A stretch of DNA of 64,000 bases from assembly GCF_001661265.1 (NCBI RefSeq), contig NW_017567023.1, positions 109,888-173,887 on the forward strand. The letters run 5' to 3'. Position numbers and translations under genes: made by a program. Positions 53,118 through 62,536 of this stretch are shown here, piece after piece (position 1 is the stretch's first letter; the number at the start of each line of letters is the position of its first letter). This DNA is from Saitoella complicata NRRL Y-17804. Taxonomy: Eukaryota; Ascomycota; Saitoellomycetes; Saitoellales; Saitoellaceae. Below the pieces are notes generated by a model. It was given only the letters and a program-made list of their open reading frames with translations. It had not been told where the DNA came from and did not search any database.

Positions 53118-53825
53118 GCATGTTTATACATAGCAGGTGGCTCTTGTGGGTTAATACATGAGAACAGTTATATATAGCAAGCCTTCAATATGTCAAGGCA
53201 TACAGGTGTCATTTTTGCAATTTCTGAGGTATTTTGCTGCAACTTTTACTCTGGCAGTGATCCATGTTTTATCGGGGCTTGTGTTCCACATCATTTTTAC
53301 TGGGTATAATCCATGAATAATGTCAAAGATTGTGATCAACGATGAAGGGCGTAATCCATGTGTAATTCCAGACTAATCTACGATTTTGACGTCGATTACT
53401 TATTTGCCCAAGAGTAATCTTACACGCGGGTTTGATCCATGATTTTTCACTATGTAGGGGTGGCGTTACTGCAGCCGAATGCCCTCATTTGCCCATCCAG
53501 TCAGAATTTAGATTCCTAGGATGATGGTCGTTAACATGGGACCAACTTTGGGAAATTCCTCACCAGGAGGTGGTGATCGCTTGATTTTGTATATATGCCG
53601 GATGAGACAATTGCTCTTCCTTTTGAATTCTCTTCGTCATGTCATTCAGGCAGTTCGAACTTAGGCAAGCTTAAGGGTGGCACTGTAGATGTTAAGTAAG
53701 CCTCGAAACGCAAAGCAACCTTCACCATGCCCACTGTAAGTTGCAGCGAAGAGCATAAGTTGCTCGTGCATCTCCTTTTCATTGATGCGGGATATCTTAT
53801 TCTCCTGGAACGAATATCATTCCAG
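53118..53825. other. Repeat-derived stretch with a terminal-like motif
   Basis: About 700 bp, AT-rich, no gene. Bases 53435-53460 (ATCCATGATTTTTCAC...GTAGGGG) match the end motif at 54495-54520 and look like a terminus of another small element. Confidence 0.45.
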
Positions 53826-54012
53826 GTCAAATAAGGTATTCGTGTCCCATGAATTGGAATTCCACTCTACTTGAATACTTTCCCACTTTATTCGTGTTTT
53901 TCGTACAGTTGAATGACTTATTCGAGTGCCTTTGCTGGAAGTGGAATATGTTATTCCATATTGTGCAATCACGAATCAGGTATTCGTGAACGTCGAATTC
54001 GGAGGGCTCGTA
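53826..54012 (+). repeat. 187-bp direct repeat, right copy
   Basis: The same unit as 49721-49907, the same orientation and equal length. It starts 709 bp after the proposed right end of the transposon. Confidence 0.85.
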
Positions 54013-56191
54013 AGGCTTAAGATTTGCACGTGGAATTTACGTGAGCGTTGACCCCATAGGGATGCAGTAAGACTGCAGCTATAACAAGCACTCGATTGTC
54101 AGGCCACTTTGCGACGTTTACAAATCACTCATCATGTGCTTACTAGGCGTGACTTATCAGTTCTGCTGAATTTGTTTTTAGAGGGTTTTTCGCAATCATA
54201 GTTCCCAGCAGAAGACGATAAAAATAATCTAAGATCAATCCCAGAGCAATCCCTGATATCAACTGGCCCTACGAACTCAAAAATCATATTAAGCGCTGTT
54301 TTTCTTGGGCGCGCGCGTAATTTATTGTCAGAATCAAGAGTTAGTCTGGGCTTAGACATAGATTACGCACGCGATAATGGGTTACAATCCGCGCAAAAAT
54401 CCCTGACGAAATCATGAATTAAGTCGAACTTTATTGTGGATTATGCGTAAAAAATCATGGTTTAGGTTCCGAAATCTATGATACAATCATGGATAATCCA
54501 TGATTTTTACGACTGTAGGGTGGGTCTTTTGGCACATATATCAAATACCATTGTCTGAAATAATCCTGTAATCATAGAAAAAGAAATTTGAATCAAATAG
54601 TAATACGACAATTACGTAGTTTCTTATGTACTCCGAATTTGTAAAGTATATTTCCCTGAGATGACCAATGTTCAGAACAGGGCTTTGCAATAGAGCCCAG
54701 TTCTGTCTTTGTGCGTGATTCTTAGCATCGCAAATGTCACGGCCCTTATCACCCTTGCTCTTTGCAAATAATTCTGCGTCATGCTAAATGCATACCTCAC
54801 CGTCCAAACTTCACCATTTTCGTTGCTATGCTTGCAATCTGGCTTGAATGTCTCGAAAATATGCATACACGCACAAAGAGAAGTTAACAAGCACATGGGT
54901 ATGTATGCATATACCTGTCCAAAAGCACCGATGTGCACGTATACGTACTGTGCAAACATGAATACCAATATGCACATAACGTTACATATCCATAAACAAA
55001 TGGTTCCGGGGAAAACACACGGCCGGCAAGGCTTGTATCCATGGCACAAGATATAGTGCATCAACATTGTGCAGAGATGGCACCGCTCCGCTACCAGCTC
55101 TGACCACGGTGGAGGTCACAATATCCTGCTGTCATTACATTTGGGAAACAGTTCTGGTATCAGTCCTAGCTTCATTTTGCCTGGGTCCGTAAATCAGTCC
55201 TTGAAATCAGTGCGGATACTATAGCTATAGGCAAGAATTCCAGTCCTGGGCCTAGGTTCCGGGACCTCGAGCATGTAATTTTTACGATGTTGATTCCAAG
55301 AGTGTTGCCGTTCCAATACACGCATACCATCAGTTGGTCCCGAGCAACGAGTACGGCAACAATTTATACAACCGCACCCATGCGGGTCTTGGTAAGCTGA
55401 GGGTGGGCTTATGTTGCACGTTTTCCGCGGTCACCAAACCGTAAGCATCTGTGCCCGCGATGCATGCAAGGGCAGCCGATCTCATGTGTTGAATGGGTGC
55501 TGCCGTCGTGACCTGGTCCAGGCCTCTGCGATATGGTTGGCCATGGTTTGGTATGCCTTACGGCTCGGACATCGAAGCCGCCATCAAAATCATGTCCCAT
55601 AGCACATCGGACTCTGAACACGCCCCGGGCCCAGCCGGCAGACTTAGGTACGCAAAACGAAGCCATGGCACTTTTATGACCAGTCTCGTTCTACCAACCG
55701 CGTTGTTTACCGGTTGAACTCAGCTGCAGCTGCAAAACTACTTACTTAACCAGCTAGCCATACCATAGGGCGACGAAGACTAGGAACGATCCGAGAGGAC
55801 CAGGCACTGCGATGCAAATTAGTTTACGTTCGTGCTGGGCCGGGGGCGAAGTCACCCTGACTGATGGGAACATCGCGACTGCCAATATTTGGCGATATCG
55901 ATGCAGTTCCGGCGGAACCGCAAAGTATCGAGTTCCAAGGTAAATCCGAATCTTCCAGATTCTGACCCGTAGTTACCGAACACCGCCGTTATCGTTTCGT
56001 CGCGTATTGGATTTCTGGTGCGTAACTCAAATGCTGCTGCTGCAGTTGCCGCGCCCGTGCCGTACCGAGCGTGTAAGCGACGAGGAACCTCCGAAATAGA
56101 ATTGGGTAATGGGAAACACCAGAGATCAACCACAAAACGCTGTGATCCAGCTGCCCTTTACCAAGATGACATCGTCTAAACCACTTCTACC
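54013..56191. other. Right part of the repeat island and MATE promoter
   Basis: 2.2 kb without a supported gene. It contains the MITE-like hairpin at 54446-54520 and, near 54030-54085, a third copy of the GTGGAATTTAC...TAGGG element end. Low-quality minus-strand frames here lack gene features. Confidence 0.4.
54446..54520. repeat. MITE-like inverted repeat / element terminus
   Basis: CGTAAAAAATCATGG at 54446-54460 pairs with CCATGATTTTTACG at 54498-54511. The right arm is followed by CTGTAGGG. A related right arm occurs at 53435-53460. This fits terminal or subterminal repeats of a small non-autonomous element. Confidence 0.5.
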
Positions 56192-57697
56192 ATGTCGACT
56201 GAACGCGATCCTCTTCTTCCAAAGCTCCCTCCCATAAATGATGATGCCAACATTGACCACGCCCATGGTCTCAGCGAAGAGCAACTTCCACCCGGTGCCC
56301 AGAAGCACGAGTTCGCCACTTTGACCAAGATGTCCGTCCCCGTCATACTCGCCTACATGCTCCAGAACTCTCTTCAAACGGGTTCCGTTCTCATTGTCGG
56401 GCGCCGATCCGCACAAGATTTGGCAGTTGCGGCGTTCTCCTACATGTTCGCCATGGCTACAGCATGGCTGATCGGTTTGGGCGGCACAACGGCGTTGGAT
56501 ACGCTCGCAAGTCAAGCGTACGGAAGTGGTGGTGATCCTCGACGCTTAGGTATCCTCCTGCAACGAGGATTAATTGTCTTGACGGCAATGTACATCCCCA
56601 TCGCGTTCCTCTGGTGGAATGTAGCACCGGTTCTTCGGTTCCTTCACCAGGAAGTCGAGCTCGCAGACGACACGCAACGATTTCTCCGGGCTTTGATCCC
56701 AGGCGGACTCGGATACATCTACTTTGAGGCCGGTAAGAAATATTTGCAAGCACAGGGGATCATGCGCGCGGGAACGTACGTTCTCCTAATCGCCTCACCA
56801 CTCAATCTTTTATCAAACTATTTCTTTGTGTACACCTTGAAGCTCGGCCTTCTCGGCGCAGCATACGCGACCGGCCTGACGTACTGGCTTTCCGCCGCCC
56901 TCCTCGCTCTTTACTCCACTTTCATTCACGGTCACGAAGCGTGGGGTGGCATCTCCTCCCGTTCGATCCGTGAAGGTAAATGGGAGTTCTTCACCCTTGC
57001 CATATCCGGCGTCCTCATGGTCGGTACCGAATGGTGGGCCTTTGAGATTGTTGCTCTCGTTGCAGGATCTTTAGGTGCGGTACCTTTGGCCGCACAAAGT
57101 GTCATCATGACCACCGATCAGATCCTCAACACCGTCCCCTTTGGTCTCGGTGTTGCATCCTCCACCCGCGTCGGCAACCTTCTGGGTGCCCGCCGTGCAA
57201 AAGGCGCTGGACTCGCTGCCAATATATCAGCCTTTACGTCCGTCTTCTTCGGTGGCTTGATTATGGTCCTCATGCTCTCCGTGCGGTCCTCTTTTGGTCG
57301 ACTATTCAGCGACGAACAACCCGTGATCGAGCTTGTGGCTCATGTTCTCCCATACGTGGCCGCGTTTCAAATCGCCGACGGCATAGCTGGGTCACAAGGT
57401 GGCTGCCTTCGCGGCATGGGGCGGCAGCACGTTGGTGCTGTAGTCAACAGTCTCGCATATTACGCCTTCGCCCTCCCGCTCGGGGTATGGTTGGCTTTGC
57501 GGAAAGGATACGGGCTTGAAGGTTTGTGGATGGGCCAGTGTGCGGCATTATTTACCGTGGGTGCATTGGAGTGGGTGTATGTGTACTCGACAAACTGGGA
57601 GAAGGAGGTGGACAGGGCAGCAAAGCGGTATCAAGAGGAGCACGAAGAAAGCACGAGTACCGCGGATCAGGGCACGGCCGTCAGCGAGGAGGTTTGA
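56192..57697 (+). CDS. MATE-family multidrug/metabolite exporter
   Basis: Intronless, 501 residues. A 40-residue cytosolic start is followed by two similar halves of six helices. The first (TKMSVPVILAYMLQNSLQ, GGTTALDTLASQAYGSG) and second (SGVLMVGTEWWAFEIV, VPFGLGVASSTRVGNLLGA) halves carry the matching MATE signatures, and RGMGRQHVGAVVN lies in the TM10-11 region. The closest known layout is the eukaryotic MATE group that includes yeast Erc1 and YDR338C. These exchange protons for organic cations or metabolites at plasma or vacuolar membranes. Substrate unknown. It borders the repeat island and converges on the bZIP gene. Confidence 0.94.
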   Translation: MSTERDPLLPKLPPINDDANIDHAHGLSEEQLPPGAQKHEFATLTKMSVPVILAYMLQNSLQTGSVLIVGRRSAQDLAVAAFSYMFAMATAWLIGLGGTTALDTLASQAYGSGGDPRRLGILLQRGLIVLTAMYIPIAFLWWNVAPVLRFLHQEVELADDTQRFLRALIPGGLGYIYFEAGKKYLQAQGIMRAGTYVLLIASPLNLLSNYFFVYTLKLGLLGAAYATGLTYWLSAALLALYSTFIHGHEAWGGISSRSIREGKWEFFTLAISGVLMVGTEWWAFEIVALVAGSLGAVPLAAQSVIMTTDQILNTVPFGLGVASSTRVGNLLGARRAKGAGLAANISAFTSVFFGGLIMVLMLSVRSSFGRLFSDEQPVIELVAHVLPYVAAFQIADGIAGSQGGCLRGMGRQHVGAVVNSLAYYAFALPLGVWLALRKGYGLEGLWMGQCAALFTVGALEWVYVYSTNWEKEVDRAAKRYQEEHEESTSTADQGTAVSEEV

Positions 57698-57888
57698 ACG
57701 CGTGTACGACTGGCGGGGTAATTAGTAGAGATACATCGTCGTATTTAATACGCACATCGACTATATTAACAGGGAGGACATTATAATACTACATCGCCGG
57801 CACACTTCCAATCTCCGACGTCAAACATCGACGTGCGTACGTACAGAAGGCAAATCAGAAGAGCTCGTCAATTCCCGAACGAGTCGGA

Positions 57889-58777
57889 TCAAGCCGAAGG
57901 GTCCGGCACGAATGGATCCGTGTGCCAATCGAACCCAAACTCGGGATTCTTATCCATATTCTGATCTTCAGGCTCTTCGCATGGAGTGTCGCCCTGGGTG
58001 AACCTGTAACACGTAACAACTAGGACAACGAGTTCGTATATGGATCAGGGGGAGGGAACTACTTGCCCAGAAATGATATCCTCAAGATCGAGCATGCCTG
58101 CAACGTATTTGTACCCCGAGTTCTCAATCGGGGGGATTTCGGTGAGGGTATCCATCACGGCCGACACATCACCGGCAATGGTGGTGGTCGTAGTGATTGG
58201 AGTCGAGATGGAGGACGACGGGTGGCCTAAAGGGGGAAGTCAAACTAGGATTCAAAGTTCGCACAAACTAGAATGTCATCGGAGGAGGTGCCACTTGCCA
58301 GAGTGAACGTCGCCTGTGTCATGAGCATCTCCTACACCATCCAAGCCAAAATCAAAGTCGAATTCCTTGTTACTGACGGGACTGATAGGCGTCGACTCCA
58401 GCAAACGCTGTGAACGGAGCACAGCGAGTTGATCGTTGGCGCGCTTGGCTTCGTGTTGATATTGTTCCGCGATCTGTGCGAGTTGAAGGACTGTTCGCTC
58501 GAGATTTGCAACATAGGCGTTTTTGCGATGGCGGAAGGCTGCTTGGCTACTGTAAACCGGGAATTAGTGATCTCGTCCACCAAGGTGCTCCCTTCCAGAA
58601 CGCGGGGAAGAAGACGTACGCTCTGTTCCTGTCACGGCGCTCTTCCGCGGTGTGATAGATTGGCTTACGGCCTGCTTTACTCTTCTTCCTGATGGGCTGT
58701 CCAGCAGCCTCGCTAAGAGTGGGAGAAGGCATGTCTGCAAGAGTTGAAGGAGCTGGATTGTAGTACGGGGCGGACAT
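57889..58777 (-). CDS. bZIP transcription factor, Yap/Pap1-like basic region, two GC-AG introns
   Basis: Exons 58620-58777, 58299-58549, 58067-58226 and 57889-58003, 227 residues. The basic region KSKAGRKPIYHTAEERRDR then NRASQAAFRHRK fits the fungal NxxxQxxFR pattern of Yap1/Pap1 factors. A leucine zipper follows (LERTVLQLAQIAEQYQHEA...). The first intron is GT-AG (70 nt). The second (72 nt) and third (63 nt) both start G|GCAAGT and end TTTAG or TACAG, so they are GC-AG introns. Splicing them restores the frame to the stop. The C terminus is acidic (FDWHTDPFVPDPSA), likely an activation region. It should be nuclear; targets are unknown, and Yap relatives respond to oxidative, metal or drug stress. 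Confidence 0.87.
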
Positions 58778-59077
58778 GTTGCTTGTCAGTGATCCAACGG
58801 ATCGTAGCTCGAAACCGAATGGATGATAGTATCGTCCGTTGACAGCACCTGAAGCAGTAGTTGGTGTAACACTTTGCGAGAAGACGTCTAGGTAATTTCC
58901 TTACGCGATGAAGTGGATTTCCGGTGTTCTCCTATCGGTGCTTAAGTCGTCGGGTACGTACATGGACCCCACATGAATAAACCCCGCGCAGTTTTAACAC
59001 AATGCTATTTAAGTAATATACAACAGTAATATCCTTCCTCCTCCATCCTCGCCCGCTACAGTAATCCATGCCATTGA

Positions 59078-60322
59078 TCATAGTTCTTCCTCCTTGCCCT
59101 CGTTGACAGTGAGAGGCGTCTTCACCATGATACTCAACACCTCGTACAAGCAATCAGCGGCTGCCATGGTCGTCAATTCGGCATTCGTATCATACGGCGT
59201 AGCCACCTCCACAATATCCGCTCCGACAAGCCTGAGACCGTCCAAACCCCTCAAGATCGTGCGAAGCTCTCTCGTGCTCCACCCGCCAGTCTCGGGAGTT
59301 CCGGTGGCAGGAGCGAAGGCGGGATCGATCGTGTCGATATCGATGGAGAGGTAAACCGGGTTGTTGCCGACCCTATCACGGATTTTCTTGATGATACCGT
59401 CCGTACCGATCTTGTCGATTTCGCGAGCCTCGACGATCTCAAAGCCGCAGTAGCCGTCATTCTCGTAATCTGAGGGACCGGAAAGTGTCGTGCGGATACC
59501 GGCGTGGATGTTGGTGTGGTTCGCCAACAACCCCTCTTGCGCAGCGTGCCAGAAATAGGTGCCATGGTTGATGGAAGCTGTCTTGGATTTCGAACCGCCG
59601 AACACCTTGGGCTTCCACGTATCGAGGTGCGAATCGAAGTGGATGACCGAGATAGGCCCGTACGCAGAATGGATTGATCTCAACAATGGCAACGTGATGG
59701 TGTGGTCTCCACCCAAGGTGATGATCCTTGGCAACACGCGGTCATTGAGCGACAGACCCTTCTCGTCGTATCCGTGTTTCGGAGCCCTGTGCAATAACTC
59801 CTTGTGCCCCTCCTCAATCTGCTTGATCGCGTACTCGTTATCATAACTCGTCACAGGAATATCTCCGCAATCCAAGATCTTGGCCCATGAATGAAACGGA
59901 TTGACTTCCATGGGAACATTGTATCCTCCGTACAAGTTCAACCTCCTCGAACCCTGCCTAATCCCTGAGGGTCCGAAACGCGCACCAGGACGGTAAGACG
60001 TGCCCGTATCGAAGGGAGCACCGATGAATGCAATATCGTACTTGATGTCCGGGTTTCTTAGACATTGTTCGTAAGGCAAGCGTCCGAAAGTCGCAATACC
60101 GGAGAAAACAGAATCTGCCTGAGTTCCACCGTCACCGGGCAACATATCACCTTCAGTGGTCCAGTCAATCTTGACTTCCTTTTCCCATGGATACGTTTCG
60201 TCGTCGGTGGTACCTAAGGGCTGTTGGTGGAGAGCAACGTCGCCGCGGAGGGGCCGGTGAGCGGCGTCGGCGAGAAGGGCGGGAAGTCGAAGAAGACCTA
60301 AGATGAGCGTAGGAAGGTGCAT
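59078..60322 (-). CDS. Secreted agmatinase/ureohydrolase-family enzyme
   Basis: Intronless, 414 residues. A signal peptide (MHLPTLILGLLRLPALLADA) is followed by the arginase-fold domain. All six manganese-ligand positions are present: H207 in GGDHT, D230, H232 and D234 in FDSHLD, and D328 and D330 in SIDIDTIDPAFAP. AGIRTTLSG and GTPETGGWSTREL match agmatinase/guanidinobutyrase rather than arginase. The reaction would release urea from a guanidino compound, such as agmatine to putrescine or guanidinobutyrate to GABA. The signal peptide points to action outside the cell or in the secretory route. It shares a 441-bp promoter with a GABA/amino-acid permease, which suggests uptake of the product. 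Confidence 0.9.
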   Translation of the reverse strand: MHLPTLILGLLRLPALLADAAHRPLRGDVALHQQPLGTTDDETYPWEKEVKIDWTTEGDMLPGDGGTQADSVFSGIATFGRLPYEQCLRNPDIKYDIAFIGAPFDTGTSYRPGARFGPSGIRQGSRRLNLYGGYNVPMEVNPFHSWAKILDCGDIPVTSYDNEYAIKQIEEGHKELLHRAPKHGYDEKGLSLNDRVLPRIITLGGDHTITLPLLRSIHSAYGPISVIHFDSHLDTWKPKVFGGSKSKTASINHGTYFWHAAQEGLLANHTNIHAGIRTTLSGPSDYENDGYCGFEIVEAREIDKIGTDGIIKKIRDRVGNNPVYLSIDIDTIDPAFAPATGTPETGGWSTRELRTILRGLDGLRLVGADIVEVATPYDTNAELTTMAAADCLYEVLSIMVKTPLTVNEGKEEEL

Positions 60323-60763
60323 GATGCTGGATCAGAGAAAGGCCTGAAGATGCGAGGAGAGTTGGGGGGCATCATAGCGCTTAAATGATACCGAATGATC
60401 TCGAGGAAAGTGGACGTCATTGCGCTCATGTCATTGCAATGATCCAATTGCAATCTCGTAACCCTCGAAGCCAGTAACAGCATCAACCCGCCTTGCAATC
60501 TCATCTCGTAATTAATTCACACTGTTTCTCCCACGTAACTTTATTCCATCTTTTGGCGATTTGGTAATTGAATTTAGAGTTTGCCGAGCTGCAGTACGCA
60601 GACACATGTCCCGAGGGCGCGCAGCTGGATTCTCGCGGACCCGGGTGAATCCAGCTGGCGATAAGCGATGGCGATGAAGTACCACAAACAACAGCTGGTG
60701 TAGATGAACGGGCAGGCAGATGAGCCGTTCGTCTCAATTCTCATTACGCGAATCGATTGACTA
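60323..60763. promoter_or_regulatory. Divergent promoter of ureohydrolase and permease genes with a GATAAG site
   Basis: 441 bp between the two ATGs. GATAAG at 60660-60665 is the binding sequence of fungal nitrogen GATA activators (AreA/Gln3 type). One site is weak evidence by itself, but both genes are plausible nitrogen-use genes. Confidence 0.45.
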
Positions 60764-62536
60764 ATGAAGTCGTCGGATCAATCGAGACAGCAGGACCGCG
60801 GCAATGGCGATATGAAGTACTTTCTCGATGAGCCACCCTCAAAACCGCAACCGCACCCCTCCCCGAATTATACCCAAAACATGTCCTTCACATCCTCCAT
60901 ATCGAGCATGCCTCCGCTCTCAAAAACCATGGCTTCACCGCGCGTCGTCGATGTCGCCGAACCTCACCGATCCACGCAACTCTCCTCTGATGACGCCATC
61001 CTCGCTTCCCTGGGATACAAGTCAGAACTCAAGCGCTCTTTCTCATACTTTGCAGTCTTTGGCCAGTCTTTCTCTTCTATCGGCGTGGTTCCTGCTATCG
61101 CATCCTCTCTCATCTTCGCCCTCGGCGCTGGCGGCTCCGCAGGCTTCGTCTGGTCCTATTTCGTGGGCACGCTCTTCCTCATCCCTACCGCTCTAACGAT
61201 GGGTGAGCTCGGATCTGCGTATCCAACGAGTGGTGGTGTCTACTTCTGGCTCGCAAAACTCGTGCCAGACAGGATCCGTCCACTGGCGTGCTGGTTGAAT
61301 GGGTATTGCAACGCGCTGGGGTATATCTGCATATTTGCAACTACTGTCTACGCTTCCGCTCAAATGGTACTCGCAATGGCAAGCATGGGGACACCTACCT
61401 ACGTTCCCACCAAATACCACACGTACGCTGTATACATTGCACTCACGATCCTCGACTGCGGACTTTGCTCCTTTGCCTCGCGCACCCTCGCGCGGCTACA
61501 ATACCTCTACGTCTTCCTAAACCTCGCAGTCGCCGCAGCCGTCATCATTGCTCTTCCTGTTGCTTGCCCATCGGAGCTTAGGAACACTGCTTCATACGTC
61601 TTCACCGACTTTCAGAACCTCTCCGGTTGGTCCAACGCCGGCTTCGCCTTTCTCCTCTCGCTGCTCCTCCCCACCTGGGTTTTGTCCGGCTTCGAATCAT
61701 CTGCTACTTTGTCGGAAGAAAGCGGTGGCGCGGCTCTTTCCATTCCGCTTTCCATGATCTCCGCAATCGTCACGGCTGGAGTCGTCGGCTGGGCTTGCAT
61801 CATCGCTATCGCGTTCACCATGGGCACTGACATCCTCTCCATCATCGGCTCACCCCTCGGGCAACCTTTCGCACAGATCCTCCTCTCCGCACTAGGTACA
61901 AAAGGTGCGATTACTCTCATGGCTTTCGTCTGGATTGTCTCGGTGACGAACTGCGCAGCGCTTTGTACCGCGGCGAGCAGAGAAATCTTTGCTTTCAGTC
62001 GCGATGGTGCGTTCCCGTTCTCAACCTACCTCCATCACCTTCACAAAGAGAGCCGCGTTCCGACTCGCTGCGTTTGGACCGTGTGTGTTGTGTCGCTCAT
62101 CATCGGCCTTCTTTCCTTGGCGAACTACACCGCAATTTCTGCGATCTTCAACCTGGCAATCGTTGCGCTTTACGCATCCTACATTACGCCATTCCTCGCT
62201 CGCATCATCTGGCCCGAAAACTTTACCCCGGGACCGTGGTATATGGGACAGCGACTTTCCCTGCTGAGTGCGTATATTGGCACTGCATGGATGGGCTTCA
62301 TGTTCATCATCCTGCTTTTCCCATCCTATCATAACCCCAACGCCGCAGAGATGAACTATGCCATCGTAGTCTTTGGCTTCGTCATCATGTTTGCGCTTGG
62401 ATATTTCTATTTCCCCAAAATTGGAGGGAAAACGTTCTTCAAAGGCCCAGTGCGGACTGTGGAGGAGGAGAGTATCGAGGGCGTTGCGATGGAGATGGGG
62501 GAGACTGAAGGTGTCATGCCAATAAAGAAGGAGTAA
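60764..62536 (+). CDS. APC-family GABA/choline/amino-acid permease (Uga4-like)
   Basis: Intronless, 590 residues. An 85-residue cytosolic start precedes LGYKSELKRSFSYFAVFGQSF, the usual entry of Uga4/Hnm1-type carriers. About twelve helices follow, including LTMGELGSAYPTSGGVYFW, LPTWVLSGFESSATLSEE and TAASREIFAFSRDGAFPFS, all family hallmarks. The tail is acidic and Met/Glu-rich. Relatives import GABA, choline, polyamines or other amino compounds at plasma or vacuolar membranes. A later ATG at about 60880 (MSFTSSISSM) could also be the start. The divergent ureohydrolase gene supports a nitrogen-acquisition role. Confidence 0.93.
   Translation: MKSSDQSRQQDRGNGDMKYFLDEPPSKPQPHPSPNYTQNMSFTSSISSMPPLSKTMASPRVVDVAEPHRSTQLSSDDAILASLGYKSELKRSFSYFAVFGQSFSSIGVVPAIASSLIFALGAGGSAGFVWSYFVGTLFLIPTALTMGELGSAYPTSGGVYFWLAKLVPDRIRPLACWLNGYCNALGYICIFATTVYASAQMVLAMASMGTPTYVPTKYHTYAVYIALTILDCGLCSFASRTLARLQYLYVFLNLAVAAAVIIALPVACPSELRNTASYVFTDFQNLSGWSNAGFAFLLSLLLPTWVLSGFESSATLSEESGGAALSIPLSMISAIVTAGVVGWACIIAIAFTMGTDILSIIGSPLGQPFAQILLSALGTKGAITLMAFVWIVSVTNCAALCTAASREIFAFSRDGAFPFSTYLHHLHKESRVPTRCVWTVCVVSLIIGLLSLANYTAISAIFNLAIVALYASYITPFLARIIWPENFTPGPWYMGQRLSLLSAYIGTAWMGFMFIILLFPSYHNPNAAEMNYAIVVFGFVIMFALGYFYFPKIGGKTFFKGPVRTVEEESIEGVAMEMGETEGVMPIKKE

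Noticed and set aside
52790-53161. 123-codon plus-strand frame
   Set aside because: It is a translation of the 16-bp repeat array.
49721-54012. Reading the 187-bp repeats as LTRs of a retrotransposon
   Set aside because: They do not start TG and end CA, no reverse transcriptase or integrase frame lies between them, and the enclosed frame is a Tnp2-type DNA transposase.
54672-55067. 131-codon minus-strand Cys/Met-rich frame
   Set aside because: Lies in AT-rich repeat DNA, has irregular codon use and no known family.
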